Below are positions 1 through 8,688 of a stretch of DNA of 64,000 nucleotides, piece after piece; position 1 is the stretch's first letter, and each line of letters opens with the position of its first letter. A program made the position numbers and the translations under genes. The DNA comes from UBA961 sp049317525. Its GTDB lineage: Bacteria > Bacteroidota > Ignavibacteria > Kapaibacteriales > UBA961. Location: the NCBI GenBank assembly GCA_049317525.1, contig JBMOIC010000005.1:1-64000 (forward strand). The letters are read 5' to 3'. The notes beneath the pieces were generated by a model. It made no database searches and was not told the DNA's origin. It saw only the letters and a list, made by a program, of their open reading frames with translations.

Positions 1-134
1 TTAATATATCCTATGTTTAACGTTAATATATCCTATGTTTTAACATTAATATATCCTATGTTTAACGTTAATATATCCTATGTTTTAACATTAATATATC
101 CTATGTTTAACGTTAATATATCCTATGTTTAATG
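1..134. repeat. AT-rich tandem repeat, six near-perfect 22/23-bp units
   Basis: Six units sharing the core TTAATATATCCTATGTTT begin at 1, 23, 46, 68, 91 and 113. Lengths alternate 22, 23, 22, 23, 22, 22, so there is a 45-bp higher-order period. The joints alternate between the palindrome TTAACGTTAA and TTAACATTAA. The array starts at the window edge and probably continues to the left. Two more decayed units follow at 135-156 (17 of 22 matches) and 157-178 (16 of 22), the second lying in the start of the Nudix gene. Function is unknown; it could be a minisatellite, a binding-site array or the end of a repeat-coding gene. Confidence 0.95.
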
Positions 135-153
135 TTTATATACTTTATGATTA

Positions 154-561
154 ATGATTATTAAACCTATGATTAATGTAGCTTGTGCTATCCTATATAG
201 AGAAAATGGAGATATTCTTCTTTGTAAAAGAACATCACTTTCTTTATTTCCTAATAAATGGGAATTTCCTGGTGGTAAATCAGAAGGAAATGAATTACCA
301 ATACAAACTGTTTATCGGGAGATTTATGAAGAGCTTTCTATTATCCCAAATAATGCTTCATTATTCCATTCTGCTACTTATTCTTATCCCAATTCTATAA
401 GTGTTCATCTTTCATTTTTTACAATTACTTCATGGCAAGGTACATTACAAAATAATGTATGGTCGGAAATTAAATGGGTTCCTGTTAATACTTTACATGT
501 ATATGATATTCTTGAAGGTAATAAAGATGTAATATTACTTCTACAACAGTTACATCAGTAA
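154..561 (+). CDS. mutT: Nudix hydrolase, MutT-like (8-oxo-dGTP diphosphatase)
   Basis: This is a 135-residue protein of the usual MutT size. MutT enzymes hydrolyse oxidised nucleotides such as 8-oxo-dGTP before they enter DNA. The Nudix box is visible: G41, E47, R55-E56-I57, E59-E60, I63. The usual glycine before the last position is Ser62. The WEFPGGK motif precedes it, as in MutT proper. Two starts are possible, ATG 154 and ATG 169. Both lie in decayed copies of the upstream tandem repeat and neither has a clear Shine-Dalgarno. Conserved sequence begins only around residue 7, so the later start is equally plausible. The gene ends immediately against the convergent permease gene with no space for a terminator. 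Substrate specificity is inferred from family resemblance only. Confidence 0.88.
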   Translation: MIIKPMINVACAILYRENGDILLCKRTSLSLFPNKWEFPGGKSEGNELPIQTVYREIYEELSIIPNNASLFHSATYSYPNSISVHLSFFTITSWQGTLQNNVWSEIKWVPVNTLHVYDILEGNKDVILLLQQLHQ

Positions 562-1791
562 TTACTCATATCGTAATGCATCAATGGGGTCTAAACTAGC
601 TGCTTTCCAAGCTGGATAACTTCCAAATATTAATCCCATTAAAGTACATGTCCCAACGCTAAATAATACCCAAAACAAAGGAATTTGTGTCTCAGCATTT
701 ATTAATGTACTCAATCCATTAGCTGCGATTACTCCAAAAGCAATACCAATAACTCCCCCTAATTGACATAGTGTAATTGCTTCAATGATAAACTGAAATA
801 GTATCCAATTCTTTTTTGCTCCAATCGCTTTTCTTATTCCTATTTCTCTTGTTCTTTCTTTAACAGATACAAGCATAATATTCATTATACCAACACCTGC
901 AGCTAATAATGAAATAATACCAGATGCAATGCCAAACATACTTAAGTATTCTGTAAAGGAAGCAAATTGACTGCTTATCGTTTCATTCGTTTCGATTTCA
1001 AATGAATTATCTTCCCAGGGTTTCACATTTCTTAATGAACGCATTATACCAATAGATTCATCAACTGTTTGCAAAAAGGACTGTTTGGAATAAGCCTGCC
1101 CTGTAATTTCTACAGATGAACCCCATTCATCTGTGTGATATCTCATAAATGTAGATATAGGAATCATTATTTGATTATCTAAACTTTTACCAAACATCGA
1201 TCCTTGTGATTTTAATATTCCAACAATCAGGAACTGTTGATTTTTTAATGTCAGATATTCTCCAATTGCATTACGACCATTAAACAATTTAAGTACAATA
1301 TCATTTCCTATGATAGCAGTTGATGTTGCAGATAATACTTCTTGAGCAGAAAATGATCTTCCTTCTATAATCTGCATATTTTTAATCGTAAAAAAATTCT
1401 CATCACAACCAATAAGTGAAATATCGGGATCGGTAGATAAATTGCCTACTTTAGCTGTATATCCATCGGTTTCATCAGAAATACTTATTAAGTCAGTGCT
1501 TTCTATATTATTCTTAAATTCTTTTGCCTGTGCATATGTAATATCTTTTCTATTTCTATATTTTCTCCATGAATTTCCCATATTAATGGTAGGTGTTCTT
1601 CTAATCATAAAAGAGTTTTCACCCATTGCAACTAATTGAGTATTAACAGCAGAATCTAATGTTGCAACTGCCGATCCAGCGCCAATAATAGAAAAAATCC
1701 CAATTGAAATACTTAATAAGGTTAATATCGTCCTTAATGTATTAGAACGAACTGATTCAAATGCTTGTAATATACTTTCAAGAATATTCAT
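562..1791 (-). CDS. ABC transporter permease, MacB/FtsX type (second permease)
   Basis: This 409-residue membrane protein has the MacB/FtsX layout: one N-terminal transmembrane helix (about 18-40), a large periplasmic domain (about 45-280), and three C-terminal helices. The conserved cytoplasmic segment VKERTREIGIRKAIGAK links the first two C-terminal helices. The C-terminal ending, with PAWKAASLDPIDALRYE, is typical. It is the last gene of the export operon, 3 nt after the first permease. Because the two permeases are clearly related but different, they probably form a heterodimer driven by the single ATPase upstream. Substrate is not deducible; MacB relatives export macrolides, peptides, lipoproteins or siderophores. 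Confidence 0.9.
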   Translation of the reverse strand: MNILESILQAFESVRSNTLRTILTLLSISIGIFSIIGAGSAVATLDSAVNTQLVAMGENSFMIRRTPTINMGNSWRKYRNRKDITYAQAKEFKNNIESTDLISISDETDGYTAKVGNLSTDPDISLIGCDENFFTIKNMQIIEGRSFSAQEVLSATSTAIIGNDIVLKLFNGRNAIGEYLTLKNQQFLIVGILKSQGSMFGKSLDNQIMIPISTFMRYHTDEWGSSVEITGQAYSKQSFLQTVDESIGIMRSLRNVKPWEDNSFEIETNETISSQFASFTEYLSMFGIASGIISLLAAGVGIMNIMLVSVKERTREIGIRKAIGAKKNWILFQFIIEAITLCQLGGVIGIAFGVIAANGLSTLINAETQIPLFWVLFSVGTCTLMGLIFGSYPAWKAASLDPIDALRYE

Positions 1792-1794
1792 TAA

Positions 1795-3039
1795 TTATGA
1801 CTCATATCGTAATGCTTCTACTGGATCCATTTTAGATGCGCGAATTGCAGGTATCATACCAGCAAGAATTCCAACAAATATTGATACCAATGCAGCAATT
1901 AACAATAACTGTGGGGGAACATAAGGAGTTAAAAAATCTGCTTGAGGAATAAACTGCACAATTACAAAAATTAAAGCAGAACAAAAAGTAAATGCTATCA
2001 AAGCACCAACAAAACATAAAGAAGCAGCTTCTACAAGAAATTGAAATAAAATAGAAGAACTTTTAGCCCCTAGACTTTTTCTAATACCTATTTCTTTGGT
2101 TCTTTCTGTCACAGAAACAAACATGATATTCATAATACCAATGATGCCAACTGTAAAAGAGAGTAATGTTAATCCAATACCTATTCCCCAGGTTGACAAT
2201 CTAAGCGTTTGCACTTCATCTCGAAATGTTTGTGTTTCATTAATAGAAAAATCATCTTCTTCTCCGGGTGCAACATTTCTTATGCCTCGCATTAAGCCAG
2301 TGGTTTCAGATCTAACTTCATCCATTAATTCGGCTTTACCAGCTTTTACTGCAATCGAAACACTTCTGCCAATTGAACCATAAATGCCAAAGAAAGTAGA
2401 AATTGGAATGATAACTTGATTATCCACAAAATCCATCATCATATTTCCACGTTTTATGATAACTCCAACAACTTCGAATGATCTGCCACCAATTTTAATA
2501 TTTCTACCAATGGCATCACCATCAGGAAATAAAGTACTGGCAACATTCCAACCAAGCACAGCGGAATTAGTACTATATTGATCTTCGAATTGAGAAAAAA
2601 ACCTACCATAAGAAATTGTTCCAGCTGGTAAATTCGCATAGGAAAAGGGTACTCCGATTATCGATATGCCAGTTATGTTTTTATTCTTAACTTGAATAGT
2701 TCCACCCCATTTTCTTGCTTCAGGCAGACTTAATTCTGCTGTATTAATTTTTTTGCAAAATTCTAAAGCTTGCTGATATGTTATGTCTTTTCTGGCCATA
2801 GTTTTACGCCAATTTTGTCCACCAGACCAACTCCATTTATCAACATACATCACATCAGTACCTAGTAAATTTACTGTAGATTCTAGGGCTGCATCTAGTC
2901 CATTCAAGAACCATCCCATCAAAATCACAAAAGTAATGCCAATCACTACGCCAAGTGTTGTAAGAAAAGAACGCAATTTATTTGCTTGCAATCCTTCAAT
3001 AGCAATCCTTGCGGCTTCACCTAATTCACTAATTTTCAT
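1795..3039 (-). CDS. ABC transporter permease, MacB/FtsX type (first permease)
   Basis: A 414-residue homologue of the neighbouring permease. It has an N-terminal membrane helix within the ANKLRSFLTTLGVVIG region typical of MacB, a periplasmic domain, then three helices. The coupling segment SVTERTKEIGIRKSLGAK is present, and the protein ends with PVEALRYES. Its start overlaps the ATPase stop by 4 nt, which implies translational coupling. Two permeases of the same fold with a separate ATPase differ from E. coli MacB, where ATPase and permease are one chain. The arrangement resembles LolCDE-like or Bacteroidota macrolide-type exporters. Substrate is unknown. Confidence 0.9.
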   Translation of the reverse strand: MKISELGEAARIAIEGLQANKLRSFLTTLGVVIGITFVILMGWFLNGLDAALESTVNLLGTDVMYVDKWSWSGGQNWRKTMARKDITYQQALEFCKKINTAELSLPEARKWGGTIQVKNKNITGISIIGVPFSYANLPAGTISYGRFFSQFEDQYSTNSAVLGWNVASTLFPDGDAIGRNIKIGGRSFEVVGVIIKRGNMMMDFVDNQVIIPISTFFGIYGSIGRSVSIAVKAGKAELMDEVRSETTGLMRGIRNVAPGEEDDFSINETQTFRDEVQTLRLSTWGIGIGLTLLSFTVGIIGIMNIMFVSVTERTKEIGIRKSLGAKSSSILFQFLVEAASLCFVGALIAFTFCSALIFVIVQFIPQADFLTPYVPPQLLLIAALVSIFVGILAGMIPAIRASKMDPVEALRYES

Positions 3040-3755
3040 TCGATACCCTGAGAATACTGTGAAACGGTATTTTTTTCATCGGATTCTACTTTACCATCTC
3101 TAATTCTGATGATTCTTTGAGCATATCTTGCAACATCTTCTTCGTGAGTAACAAGGATAACGGTATTTCCTTTTAACCATAAATCTCTAAAAAGCTTCAT
3201 GATTTCAATACCTGTTTTAGTATCTAAATTTCCTGTTGGCTCATCGGCTAAAATGATAGATGGATTTGTAACTAAAGCTCTAGCAACAGCTACTCTTTGT
3301 CTTTGCCCACCAGATAATTCATTTGGTTTATGCGTTAATCTTTCTCCTAATCCAACATCTTGTAATACTTTGATTGCTCTAGATTTTCTTTCTGCAGATG
3401 AAACTCCACTATAGATCAAAGGTAATTCAATATTTTTAACTGCTGTTGCTTTTGGTAAAAGATTAAATGTTTGAAATACAAATCCAATCTCACGATTTCT
3501 GATCTCAGCTAAATCATTATCGCTCATTTCATTAACATCTAAACCTTTAAAAGTATAGATACCAGTACTTGGAGTATCTAAACAGCCAAGAATATTCATT
3601 AAGGTAGATTTTCCAGATCCGGATGGTCCCATTAAAGCAACATATTCATTTGGATATATGTCCAATGAAATGTCTCTTAAAGCAAATACTTGCTCGCCAC
3701 CCATTTCATATACTTTAGAAATATTTTGGATATGGATTAAAGGATTATCATTCAT
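3036..3755 (-). CDS. ABC transporter ATP-binding protein, MacB/LolD family
   Basis: A 239-residue ATPase that powers the two adjacent permeases. Walker A GPSGSGKST, the Q-loop in FVFQTFNLLP, the signature LSGGQRQRVAVARAL, Walker B IILADEPTGNLD and the H-loop ILVTHE are all intact. The motifs and spacing match the MacB/LolD/FtsE branch. It lies between the membrane-fusion protein gene (22 nt upstream) and the first permease gene (4-nt overlap), so it belongs to a tripartite exporter. Confidence 0.95.
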   Translation of the reverse strand: MNDNPLIHIQNISKVYEMGGEQVFALRDISLDIYPNEYVALMGPSGSGKSTLMNILGCLDTPSTGIYTFKGLDVNEMSDNDLAEIRNREIGFVFQTFNLLPKATAVKNIELPLIYSGVSSAERKSRAIKVLQDVGLGERLTHKPNELSGGQRQRVAVARALVTNPSIILADEPTGNLDTKTGIEIMKLFRDLWLKGNTVILVTHEEDVARYAQRIIRIRDGKVESDEKNTVSQYSQGIE

Positions 3756-3777
3756 AGTATATAGGTCAAAAAAAAGT

Positions 3778-5049
3778 TTATTTCTTCATAGAAGAAACCG
3801 AAGAAACAGTGTCAATTTTAATAATTGAGCCATCTTGTAAAAGCTTATTAATTGCCTGAAAACTACCGCTTATAATTTCTTGTCCAACTTTTAGTCCCTT
3901 TTTGATTTCTATAAAGCCATGATCACTAAGTCCGGTTTCAACTTTTACCATTTTGGCTTTATCGCCATCTTTTAGAAACACTACAGAAGGAGGTCTTTTT
4001 GAATTTGATTTTTTCTTTTCTTCTTGTTGTTGAATGCTACCTGAAGATATTTCAGGTTCTGATGCTTGCATTGATCGCACTGTAACTGACTGTAAAGGTA
4101 CAGATAATACATTAGGGTGAGTTTCGGTGCTTATCTCAACAGAACAACTCATGCCTGGGCGCAAGCGCTTATCTTTATCAATAATTCTAATTCGTACTTC
4201 GAAATTTGTAACTTCTTCTTGTGTACCAGCAGCAGAAGTTTTTGCTGAATGTCCTATTTCATACACATATCCAAATAATTCTTCATCTGGCATTGCATCT
4301 ACTCTAATGCGTGCTGTATCACCAATTTTTACAAATACGATATCGTTTTCATCTACATCTACCCATGCATTCATAATATTTAAATCAGCGATGCGCATCA
4401 TTTCTGTTCCCTGCATTTGTGCAGTTCCTACTACTTTTTCTCCAGCTTCCACTGAAAGCGAAGTAACTGTACCACTCATAGGAGAATAAAGAGTAGTTCT
4501 AGATGCTTGGGACCTCATTTGCTTTAAAGCTGAAAAAGCCCTGGTATAATCTGAACCTGAAGATCTAAATCGTGATTGAGCTTGTTCCAAAGTAGATTTT
4601 GCTCTGTCGAATTCTTCTCTAGATGCATATTGTTTAGCGTATAAATCACTGATACGTTTAAAATCTGCTTGGGCTCTATCCATTTCTGCTTTAGTAGCGT
4701 CTATCGTAATCTTAGCAGCATCAGCTGAAGCAGTAAATTGTTCTAATTGTGATTGAACAATATCTGGCTGAATGCGAACTAATAATTGCCCTTTATTTAC
4801 AGAGTCACCATCCCTAAAACCAAGAAACATTATTTCTCCGCTTGCCTCTGAAGAAATCTTTACTTCAGTTTCTGGCCTAATTTTACCAATTGCGCTAACT
4901 TTTTGTGTGATTGTTCTCAGTTCAACTTTTTCTGTTTTTATCGCAATACTTTCATCTTTATTCTTAAATAAAAAATAAGACAATACAATTGCAAAAATTG
5001 CAACTGAAATAAGCGTGATGTAAAGGGCTTTTCTAGATTTCTTAGCCAT
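3778..5049 (-). CDS. Periplasmic membrane-fusion (adaptor) protein, MacA/HlyD family
   Basis: A 423-residue adaptor that would bridge the inner-membrane ABC transporter and the outer-membrane TolC channel. It has an N-terminal membrane anchor (about 8-28), a split biotinyl-lipoyl-like domain (about 50-80 and 190-215), and an alpha-helical hairpin between the halves (about 90-180). A beta-barrel region follows (RLRPGMSCSVEI), then a C-terminal domain. A Ser/Gln/Lys-rich insertion sits near residues 325-355. The gene follows tolC by 36 nt and precedes the ATPase. The order tolC-adaptor-ATPase-permease-permease supports a MacAB-TolC-like pump. Confidence 0.92.
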   Translation of the reverse strand: MAKKSRKALYITLISVAIFAIVLSYFLFKNKDESIAIKTEKVELRTITQKVSAIGKIRPETEVKISSEASGEIMFLGFRDGDSVNKGQLLVRIQPDIVQSQLEQFTASADAAKITIDATKAEMDRAQADFKRISDLYAKQYASREEFDRAKSTLEQAQSRFRSSGSDYTRAFSALKQMRSQASRTTLYSPMSGTVTSLSVEAGEKVVGTAQMQGTEMMRIADLNIMNAWVDVDENDIVFVKIGDTARIRVDAMPDEELFGYVYEIGHSAKTSAAGTQEEVTNFEVRIRIIDKDKRLRPGMSCSVEISTETHPNVLSVPLQSVTVRSMQASEPEISSGSIQQQEEKKKSNSKRPPSVVFLKDGDKAKMVKVETGLSDHGFIEIKKGLKVGQEIISGSFQAINKLLQDGSIIKIDTVSSVSSMKK

Positions 5050-5085
5050 AATAATGTATCAATGTTATAAGTAAAAATGTCAGAT

Positions 5086-6432
5086 TTACATAGAGCCTAG
5101 TGCAAACTTTACTTGCACTTGTGCATCAAAATAATTGTACACAGCATTTACACGATTAATTTTTGCTGTTATAAGCTGTGTATTTGCAGTCAAATAATCA
5201 ACAATGGTAGCTGTTCCAACTTCAAAGCGCTCTTTGGCACTTTCAAAATTCTGATTTGCTGCAACTATGCTTCTATTTGTTATTTCTAATTGTTTTTCGG
5301 CAGAATATACATTCAATAAACCAGATTGTAATTGAATTCTGATTGTTTGCTGTGTTCTTTCTTTTTCTAATTCATTCTGTTTGGATTGGAGTTCAGCATT
5401 TTGTATTTGCTGATTTGTTCTAAAAGCATCAAAAAGAGGGATATCAACATTTAATGCGACAAAAGATCTTCCAAATAAATCAAAATCTTTGATTTCGGAA
5501 TTAGCCCAGCTCCAACCGCCTGTTGCAGAGATACTTGGATAATATCCACTTTTGGAGGCAATAATTGAAAATTTGGAAGCTTCTATTCTACTTTTAGCTG
5601 CAGCAAAATCTGGTCTATTTGCTAATGCTTGGGCATAAGCTTCATCAACAGATGAGAATTTTGAGCGAAAATTTGATATTTCTGATTCTGTTATTTCGGT
5701 AGGAAAACTGTTTTCGGCAAATTCTGCTTTCTCACCAGGTGAATGTGCCATAGTAGAAAGCAAATTTGCTTTAGCAATATTTACTTGATTTTCTGCTTGG
5801 ACTAGCTCTAATTCTCTATTACCATTATCGGCTTCTTGAGCATAAATGATTGCAATTGGGGCAACACCAGCTTCAAATCTTGCTTTTGCTCTTTCTAATT
5901 CTTTTTTACCTAATAATAGATTTTCTGATCTTACTGCTACAAGTTTTGCATTTCTAAGAATAGTTAAAAATTGTTGTATCACGGCTAATTTTACTTGATT
6001 TCTTGTTTGCTCTACTGTTTGTAAAGTAGCATTGATATTTGAGTTTGCAAGATCTATATTAGCTTCTCTAGAAAAACCATTGAACAAAGTGATATTTGCA
6101 AGAGTAGACGCAGAATATTGATCTGCAGGAGCCCTAAATCCACCAATATTAAATTGCCCACCCCCTAATTGATTAAGCCTTCTAGAATATCCCATAGATG
6201 CATTTACTTGAGGTAAATATCCCCCAAAAGCTGCTTTCTGATTTGCTTGGGCCGCAGGAATTTGCGCCATGGCTATCATCATATCTAGATTTGCAGAATC
6301 TGCAATTTTCATACATTCATCTAAAGAATATATTTTTATACTTCCAGTTGAAGATGATTGGGAATATGAATGTATATTCTGAAAAAAGAACAAAGGGATA
6401 GATACTAATACAAGGTTGACAAGTGATTTCAT
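5086..6432 (-). CDS. TolC-family outer-membrane efflux protein
   Basis: The outer-membrane channel of the exporter. The start at 6432 gives 448 residues with a normal signal peptide ending near SYSQ. An upstream ATG at 6495 would add 21 residues rich in Phe and Tyr before the signal peptide and looks less likely, though neither has a clear Shine-Dalgarno. After the signal peptide come the two repeated halves of the outer-membrane efflux family. The first contains SLDECMKIADSANLD, and the second contains FEVGTATIVDYLTANTQL, a typical OEP motif. Long amphipathic helices rich in Ala, Gln and Glu fit the TolC tunnel. Confidence 0.92.
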   Translation of the reverse strand: MKSLVNLVLVSIPLFFFQNIHSYSQSSSTGSIKIYSLDECMKIADSANLDMMIAMAQIPAAQANQKAAFGGYLPQVNASMGYSRRLNQLGGGQFNIGGFRAPADQYSASTLANITLFNGFSREANIDLANSNINATLQTVEQTRNQVKLAVIQQFLTILRNAKLVAVRSENLLLGKKELERAKARFEAGVAPIAIIYAQEADNGNRELELVQAENQVNIAKANLLSTMAHSPGEKAEFAENSFPTEITESEISNFRSKFSSVDEAYAQALANRPDFAAAKSRIEASKFSIIASKSGYYPSISATGGWSWANSEIKDFDLFGRSFVALNVDIPLFDAFRTNQQIQNAELQSKQNELEKERTQQTIRIQLQSGLLNVYSAEKQLEITNRSIVAANQNFESAKERFEVGTATIVDYLTANTQLITAKINRVNAVYNYFDAQVQVKFALGSM

Positions 6433-6527
6433 AGAAGTAATAAAATGAAAGAATCGATAAAGAAACGAAAAAAAATCATGAACATAAGTACTCATTAATT
6501 GATATATATTACCAATTAAGATGAAAA

Positions 6528-7472
6528 TTATCTTGAGCGACGATTTTTCTTGAGTTTAGACCCTTTGATAAAGATATCCGAAAACCTAGAACTGACCATC
6601 TTTTTTAAAGTAAATTGGGAAGCGATAAAATGTTTGATCTGCATTTGAGAATTTTTGCTATTGGACATTGATTTAACATTCAATTTTAACTCTGATGTCC
6701 CAAAATAATGAATTGGAATATGAAGAGTAGAGCTTATATCCATAATTCCGAATGCTGCTATGATAGCATTAGACTGAATTGTAGATTTTACTGGTGCAGG
6801 TGTTGAAGAAAAAAAACCACCCTGCGCTGTAATAGTGTTTTCTAAACGATTACAGAGCTGTCCTAAAGTGTCGATATTTGCTCTTGCACGCATAGAACTT
6901 ATATGCTTTATAATAGGCACTGGAATAGCGTTCTCGGGCACATCGCATGTATCGTCTAATAACCAGCCACTATTAACAAGATGCTTGCCATTACCTAAAG
7001 GAATAAATAAGAATGGAGCAAATGGGCCACCAGGTGATACAGCAGAAACTAATGAATCTTCACCCCCAAAATCATAGCGTTTTCCGGTAGAATCCATGGC
7101 AAACCAAATCTTTATATTTTTCCAAGGGGAAAAACTTCTAATTGAAGGTTTGCTCATTCCATCGGTTTCTTTAGAAGAAAAATCGATCATTCTTTGGCTT
7201 ATATACATTATTCCATTAGGTGTTACAGAATCACATGCGATAAGAAGAACTTCTCTTCGGTTTTTAACTATAACCGGACTTCTCATCCCTGTTATGATAC
7301 TATCTCTAGAAATAACTTCATACAGTAAAGTATCGCCTTTTACCAATGAATAAGAATAAGAAACTGAATCTGATATAACTGGCTTTGGAAATTCTTGCTG
7401 AGAAAAAGCCGACATTGAATGTATAGCTAACACAAAAAGAACTATGAATATATGTTTTAAAATAACTGTCAT
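6528..7472 (-). CDS. Exported protein of unknown function, next to the efflux operon
   Basis: A 314-residue protein with a signal peptide (about 1-24, cleavage near SAFSQ). The mature part is rich in beta-strand-type sequence. It begins with a segment on a kept value (SLVKGDTLLYEVISRDS) that resembles the start of the next gene upstream, so the two may be distant relatives. The C-terminus is basic (KLKKNRRSR), which is odd for an exported protein. It follows the upstream gene by 1 nt and precedes tolC by 95 nt (33 nt if the longer tolC start is used). Co-transcription with the exporter is probable. I do not recognise a family. Confidence 0.7.
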   Translation of the reverse strand: MTVILKHIFIVLFVLAIHSMSAFSQQEFPKPVISDSVSYSYSLVKGDTLLYEVISRDSIITGMRSPVIVKNRREVLLIACDSVTPNGIMYISQRMIDFSSKETDGMSKPSIRSFSPWKNIKIWFAMDSTGKRYDFGGEDSLVSAVSPGGPFAPFLFIPLGNGKHLVNSGWLLDDTCDVPENAIPVPIIKHISSMRARANIDTLGQLCNRLENTITAQGGFFSSTPAPVKSTIQSNAIIAAFGIMDISSTLHIPIHYFGTSELKLNVKSMSNSKNSQMQIKHFIASQFTLKKMVSSRFSDIFIKGSKLKKNRRSR

Positions 7473-7473
7473 A

Positions 7474-8508
7474 CTATTTTACTTTTTTTGATTGCTTTTC
7501 TTTTGGGTTAGATTGTAATTGTTGATTATTTCCTGAAAATCCTGTCCTCATATATCTTGTATCCATATTCATGGTAACTGGAAAAATAGCATTTTCTTGT
7601 CCTGTGGCTGCCATTCTTAATTCATATTCCATCGATAATTGCGCATCGATAGGAATGCCTGTAAGCAATTCTACATTGTACATACCTTTTGCAGTTCCTT
7701 CTCCATCAATAGTAAGGAATACACCACTTTGTTCAGCAGTTCCTTTAAATCCTAGAGAATGAGAGGAACATTGTATTGTTGCGATCCTTATTCCGTTTTT
7801 AACTGAAATATCACTTATTACATAATTTAGATTTGTATTCATAATAATGTTTGAATTACCTTCAAGAGCACTTGTATGAATGGTATCAATCTTGGTAATC
7901 TTCCATGAAGAATCTTTTTTGATAGGCTTTGTAGGGAATTCGATTAAGAAATATCGAGCACCTTGTGATAAAGATTGCAATAATTGTTCAGAGCGAGCTG
8001 GAATATGAGCCCCGGAAGGATGAGTATGAATCCTTTTTAATACAATACCTTGCGGATTGATCAATTCTTGAGTTTCGGGTAATAAAGAAATATCAGTAGT
8101 AAAGGTAGTATCTGGTATGCCTGCCATACTTAACCCATCAAAAGAAACATTCCCTTTACCATATTGATATGTTAATATTAATTGTTTCTTTATATTTCTA
8201 TCAATGCTTAACTGCATAGAAGTATGTGCGGAAGTCCTTGCTTTAAAATCAAACATATCACCTAGTGTTTGTGACACAGAACTTTCTACGCTATAATTAT
8301 ATGTATTTCCAGGATTTGGAGAATATATCAATTGTATAATATTGTCAGATAAGAGAGATTCCGTTTTTTCAATTATTTTTGGGCTACATTGAGTTAATGG
8401 AGTTTTATGAAATTTCTTTGATATTTGAGCTGTAGTATACGTATCATTATTAACAAATAATGATAATATGACAACTGAAATAAGAGAATATATATTCATG
8501 GGATGCAA
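7474..8508 (-). CDS. Exported protein, possibly DUF6263-like, first gene of the efflux cluster
   Basis: A 344-residue protein with an N-terminal hydrophobic signal (about 5-25). The sequence SPNPGNTYNYSVESSVSQ, then alternating short strands, and a C-terminal GKGMYN-like region on a sentence such as GEGTAKGMYNVELLTGIP recall DUF6263-type Bacteroidota exported proteins; this is a guess from pattern only. It ends in a Lys-rich tail (KEKQSKKVK), like the next gene. It heads a minus-strand run of seven genes ending with the exporter permeases, so a role in loading, sensing or processing the exported cargo is possible but unproven. Confidence 0.65.
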   Translation of the reverse strand: MHPMNIYSLISVVILSLFVNNDTYTTAQISKKFHKTPLTQCSPKIIEKTESLLSDNIIQLIYSPNPGNTYNYSVESSVSQTLGDMFDFKARTSAHTSMQLSIDRNIKKQLILTYQYGKGNVSFDGLSMAGIPDTTFTTDISLLPETQELINPQGIVLKRIHTHPSGAHIPARSEQLLQSLSQGARYFLIEFPTKPIKKDSSWKITKIDTIHTSALEGNSNIIMNTNLNYVISDISVKNGIRIATIQCSSHSLGFKGTAEQSGVFLTIDGEGTAKGMYNVELLTGIPIDAQLSMEYELRMAATGQENAIFPVTMNMDTRYMRTGFSGNNQQLQSNPKEKQSKKVK

Positions 8509-8593
8509 AAAAAATAATTTTAGATTATTGATAGTATGTGACGTATTATACTTGATTACATTTCTTATTAATAGAAAGTAGATGAAATTTATA

Positions 8594-8601
8594 CAAATTT
8601 A
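8594..8601 (-). promoter_or_regulatory. Possible Bacteroidota-type -7 element
   Basis: On the minus strand this reads TAAATTTG, matching TAnnTTTG, the -7 consensus of Bacteroidota housekeeping promoters. It sits 86 nt upstream of the start of the exported-protein gene at 8508. The -33 box is weak (TTCG about 19 nt upstream). An identical -7 octamer precedes the outer-membrane gene at 53584. Confidence 0.35.
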
Positions 8602-8688
8602 CCTCTGTAATTGCAGATATCGAATTAAATTTGCTGATTCACTTAAAAGAATATACTCTAAAATCTGAAATGCAATAGGAATAATGTA

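Noticed and set aside
1..134. CRISPR array
   Set aside because: The units are contiguous with no spacers.
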